This document shows, in pieces, positions 6,701 to 7,866 of a DNA stretch of 7,866 bases (positions are counted from its first letter, which is position 1; each line of letters starts with the position of its first letter). The notes below the pieces were generated by a model. That model saw nothing but the letters and a program-made list of their open reading frames with translations. It made no database searches and was not told the DNA's origin. This DNA comes from an uncultured Eubacteriales bacterium (GTDB lineage Bacteria > Bacillota > Clostridia > Lachnospirales > CAG-274), in the NCBI GenBank assembly GCA_902497185.1, contig CABVEG010000072.1, positions 1 to 7,866 on the forward strand. Reading direction: 5' to 3'. Made by a program: the position numbers and the translations under genes.

Positions 6701-6718
6701 AGTTAGCAGTTGCTAATT
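6701..6718. promoter_or_regulatory. Inverted repeat 3 (operator-like), GTTAGC-AGTT-GCTAAT
   Basis: The 16-bp core at 6702-6717 is again exactly 34 bp after repeat 2, extended by one A/T pair. The outermost core pair is G opposite T (G-U in RNA). It ends 2 bases before the ribosome binding site AGGAGG (6721-6726), so occupancy or folding here could also affect translation of the first gene. Confidence 0.65.
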
Positions 6719-6732
6719 AAAGGAGGAATATT

Positions 6733-7014
6733 ATGAGTGTTGTAATTGTAGGCGGAAATGATTGTATGGTTACTAAATATAAGGATTTGTGTAAAGAATA
6801 TAAATGTAGAGCTAAGGTTTATACTCAAATGAAGGGAACTCTTAAAAATAAAATAGGTTCACCTGACTTACTTGTGCTTTTTACAAACACTGTTTCACAC
6901 AAAATGATAAACTGTGCAATTAGTGAAACAAAGGGTAAAAATACGGTTATAGCACGTTCACATTCAAGCTCTATGACTGCATTAAAGTCTATTTTAGAGG
7001 AACACGCTGTTTAA
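6733..7014 (+). CDS. DUF2325 family protein, function unknown
   Basis: Small cytoplasmic-type protein of 93 residues. It begins MSVVIVGGNDCM, contains the family's characteristic middle block IGSPDLLVLFTNTVSHKM (41-58), and ends with RSHSSSMTALKSIL (75-88). The alternating hydrophobic strands and the glycine-rich N-terminus (VGGND) suggest a small Rossmann-like alpha/beta fold. Cysteines are at 11, 20, 25 and 61; whether they bind metal is not shown. AGGAGG at 6721-6726 places the start at 6733. It is the first gene of an operon with a DUF3793 gene 22 bases downstream and a flavodoxin, behind a leader with three inverted repeats, which points to a role in a regulated metal or redox response. 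No biochemical function is established to my knowledge. Confidence 0.85.
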   Translation: MSVVIVGGNDCMVTKYKDLCKEYKCRAKVYTQMKGTLKNKIGSPDLLVLFTNTVSHKMINCAISETKGKNTVIARSHSSSMTALKSILEEHAV

Positions 7015-7036
7015 TTTGTAAGAGGAGGAATTTAAA

Positions 7037-7591
7037 ATGTCTGAGGAATTGCTGGTTCGTCACTGTTCGCCTACATTGGCAGGCTTAAAAACAGGTAACT
7101 TATTTAGCTATAATGTGGAGAGTATAGCTTTATTAAAAAATAAAATTAAATATATGAACAAAATGCTTAATTCTAAGGGCGTTTATGTCTGTCTGCTTAA
7201 ATTGTTTGGAAATAGGGCACTTATTTATGTGTTTAGACCAAGTAAACTTAAAATGGATCTAGACAGAGATGAAGCTAGAGCTTTATTGAGTAAAGCAGGC
7301 TACAGTGGGGAAAGCAGCTTATATGAATATATAAGGCATTTGTCAGAAAGAATAGATAAAGGCTCTGAATTTCCTCACGAGATAGGATTATTTTTAGGCT
7401 ATCCAATAGAGGATATTAAAGGATTTATAGCTAATAAGGGAAAAAACTGTAAGTGTGTAGGATGTTGGAAGGTATATAATAATGAGGGTGAGGCAAAAAA
7501 AATATTTGCCAAATATAAAAAGTGTACGGATATTTATTGTAAAAAGTTAAACGAGGGTTTGTCAATTATGCGACTGACAATAGTTGCTTAA
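7037..7591 (+). CDS. DUF3793 family protein, function unknown
   Basis: Protein of 184 residues with no signal peptide or membrane segment. The N-terminal block HCSPTLAGLKTGNLF (9-23) and the central block FPHEIGLFLGYP (112-123) are the features by which I recognise DUF3793. Near the C-terminus is a cysteine cluster, CKCVGC (138-143), with further cysteines at 163 and 168 plus C10 and C52; this could bind a metal or respond to redox state, but that is inference. AGGAGG (7023-7028) sets the start at 7037. It sits 22 bases after the DUF2325 gene and 32 bases before the flavodoxin gene, so all three are probably co-transcribed. The association with flavodoxin suggests a part in electron transfer or in coping with iron shortage; no reaction can be assigned. 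Confidence 0.85.
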   Translation: MSEELLVRHCSPTLAGLKTGNLFSYNVESIALLKNKIKYMNKMLNSKGVYVCLLKLFGNRALIYVFRPSKLKMDLDRDEARALLSKAGYSGESSLYEYIRHLSERIDKGSEFPHEIGLFLGYPIEDIKGFIANKGKNCKCVGCWKVYNNEGEAKKIFAKYKKCTDIYCKKLNEGLSIMRLTIVA

Positions 7592-7623
7592 TAAATAAAA
7601 ATTAAATTTTTGGAGGTAAAATA

Positions 7624-7866
7624 ATGAGTAAGATTGCAGTAGTTTATTGGAGTGGTACAGGTAATACACAGACTATGGCTGAGGCTGTTTTAAAGGGTGC
7701 AAAGGATGCAGGTGCAGATGCAAATATTTATGCAGTTAATGAATTTTCTCCTGAAATGACAGCTGATTTTGATGGTATTGCCTTTGGCTGTCCAGCTATG
7801 GGTGCTGAAGAGTTGGAAGAAAGTGAGTTTGAACCGACATTTTCTGCTTGCGATATAAGTGGTAAG
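7624..7866 (+). CDS. Flavodoxin, N-terminal part (3' end beyond the window)
   Basis: Small FMN-binding electron carrier that can replace ferredoxin, typically when iron is scarce. The 81 visible residues include the phosphate-binding loop of FMN, SGTGNT (10-15) after the first beta strand MSKIAVVYW, and the second flavin loop FGCPAMGAEELEESEFEPTF, which in short-chain clostridial flavodoxins carries the residues next to the isoalloxazine ring. Full-length members have about 140 residues, so roughly the first half is present. TGGAGG (7611-7616) precedes the ATG at 7624. It is the third gene of the DUF2325-DUF3793 operon, with only an AT-rich 32-base gap and no convincing terminator between, so it is likely controlled by the same leader. 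Confidence 0.93.
   Translation, partial: MSKIAVVYWSGTGNTQTMAEAVLKGAKDAGADANIYAVNEFSPEMTADFDGIAFGCPAMGAEELEESEFEPTFSACDISGK

Noticed and set aside
6633..6718. The three evenly spaced repeats as a short CRISPR array
   Set aside because: The repeats are 16 bp dyads with 18-base A/T-rich gaps, too short for CRISPR repeats and spacers, and they sit exactly in a promoter-proximal leader with no cas genes.
7597..7611. AAAAATT-A-AATTTTT inverted repeat before the flavodoxin gene as an internal terminator
   Set aside because: It is made only of A/T pairs with a one-base centre, has no T-run after it and abuts the flavodoxin ribosome site; likely chance in AT-rich DNA.

Overview
The window looks like a chromosomal segment of a low-GC Clostridia-type Bacillota, possibly a gut anaerobe. 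The DNA is AT-rich, every gene has a strong GGAGG-type ribosome binding site, and several encoded families (a DUF2325 / DUF3793 / flavodoxin cluster, a membrane anti-sigma of DUF4367 type, a divergent two-subunit type IIA topoisomerase) are typical of that class. Species cannot be read from the sequence. There are no rRNA, tRNA, CRISPR or transposon signals.

Layout. (1) 1-334, minus: 5' part of a small P-loop ATPase gene that runs off the left edge. (2) 335-630: a divergent intergenic region with a promoter for each side and two inverted repeats. (3) 631-4845, plus: a two-gene operon for the B (ATPase/TOPRIM) and A (DNA breakage-reunion) subunits of a type IIA topoisomerase, most likely topoisomerase IV (parE-parC), closed by a hairpin at 4879-4907. 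(4) 5036-6333, minus: an ECF sigma factor and its membrane-bound anti-sigma, coupled by an ATGA overlap, with their own terminator at 4975-5024 and a probable self-recognised promoter near 6366-6397. (5) 6334-6732: the second divergent region, holding a strong sigma-A promoter and three evenly spaced 16-bp inverted repeats. (6) 6733-7866, plus: an operon of a DUF2325 protein, a DUF3793 protein and a flavodoxin that is cut by the right edge.

How the parts work together. The topoisomerase pair would decatenate and relax DNA. The sigma/anti-sigma pair is a self-contained envelope-signal switch. The last operon looks like a regulated redox or metal-response unit: a flavodoxin is made together with two uncharacterised cysteine-bearing proteins, behind a leader almost filled by three copies of GTTAGC-N4-GCTAAC placed exactly 34 bp apart. 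That leader is the most interesting unexplained structure in the window. Its half-sites recall metalloregulator boxes of the DtxR/MntR type, but the arm spacing differs, and the arms could also fold as a row of RNA tetraloop hairpins.
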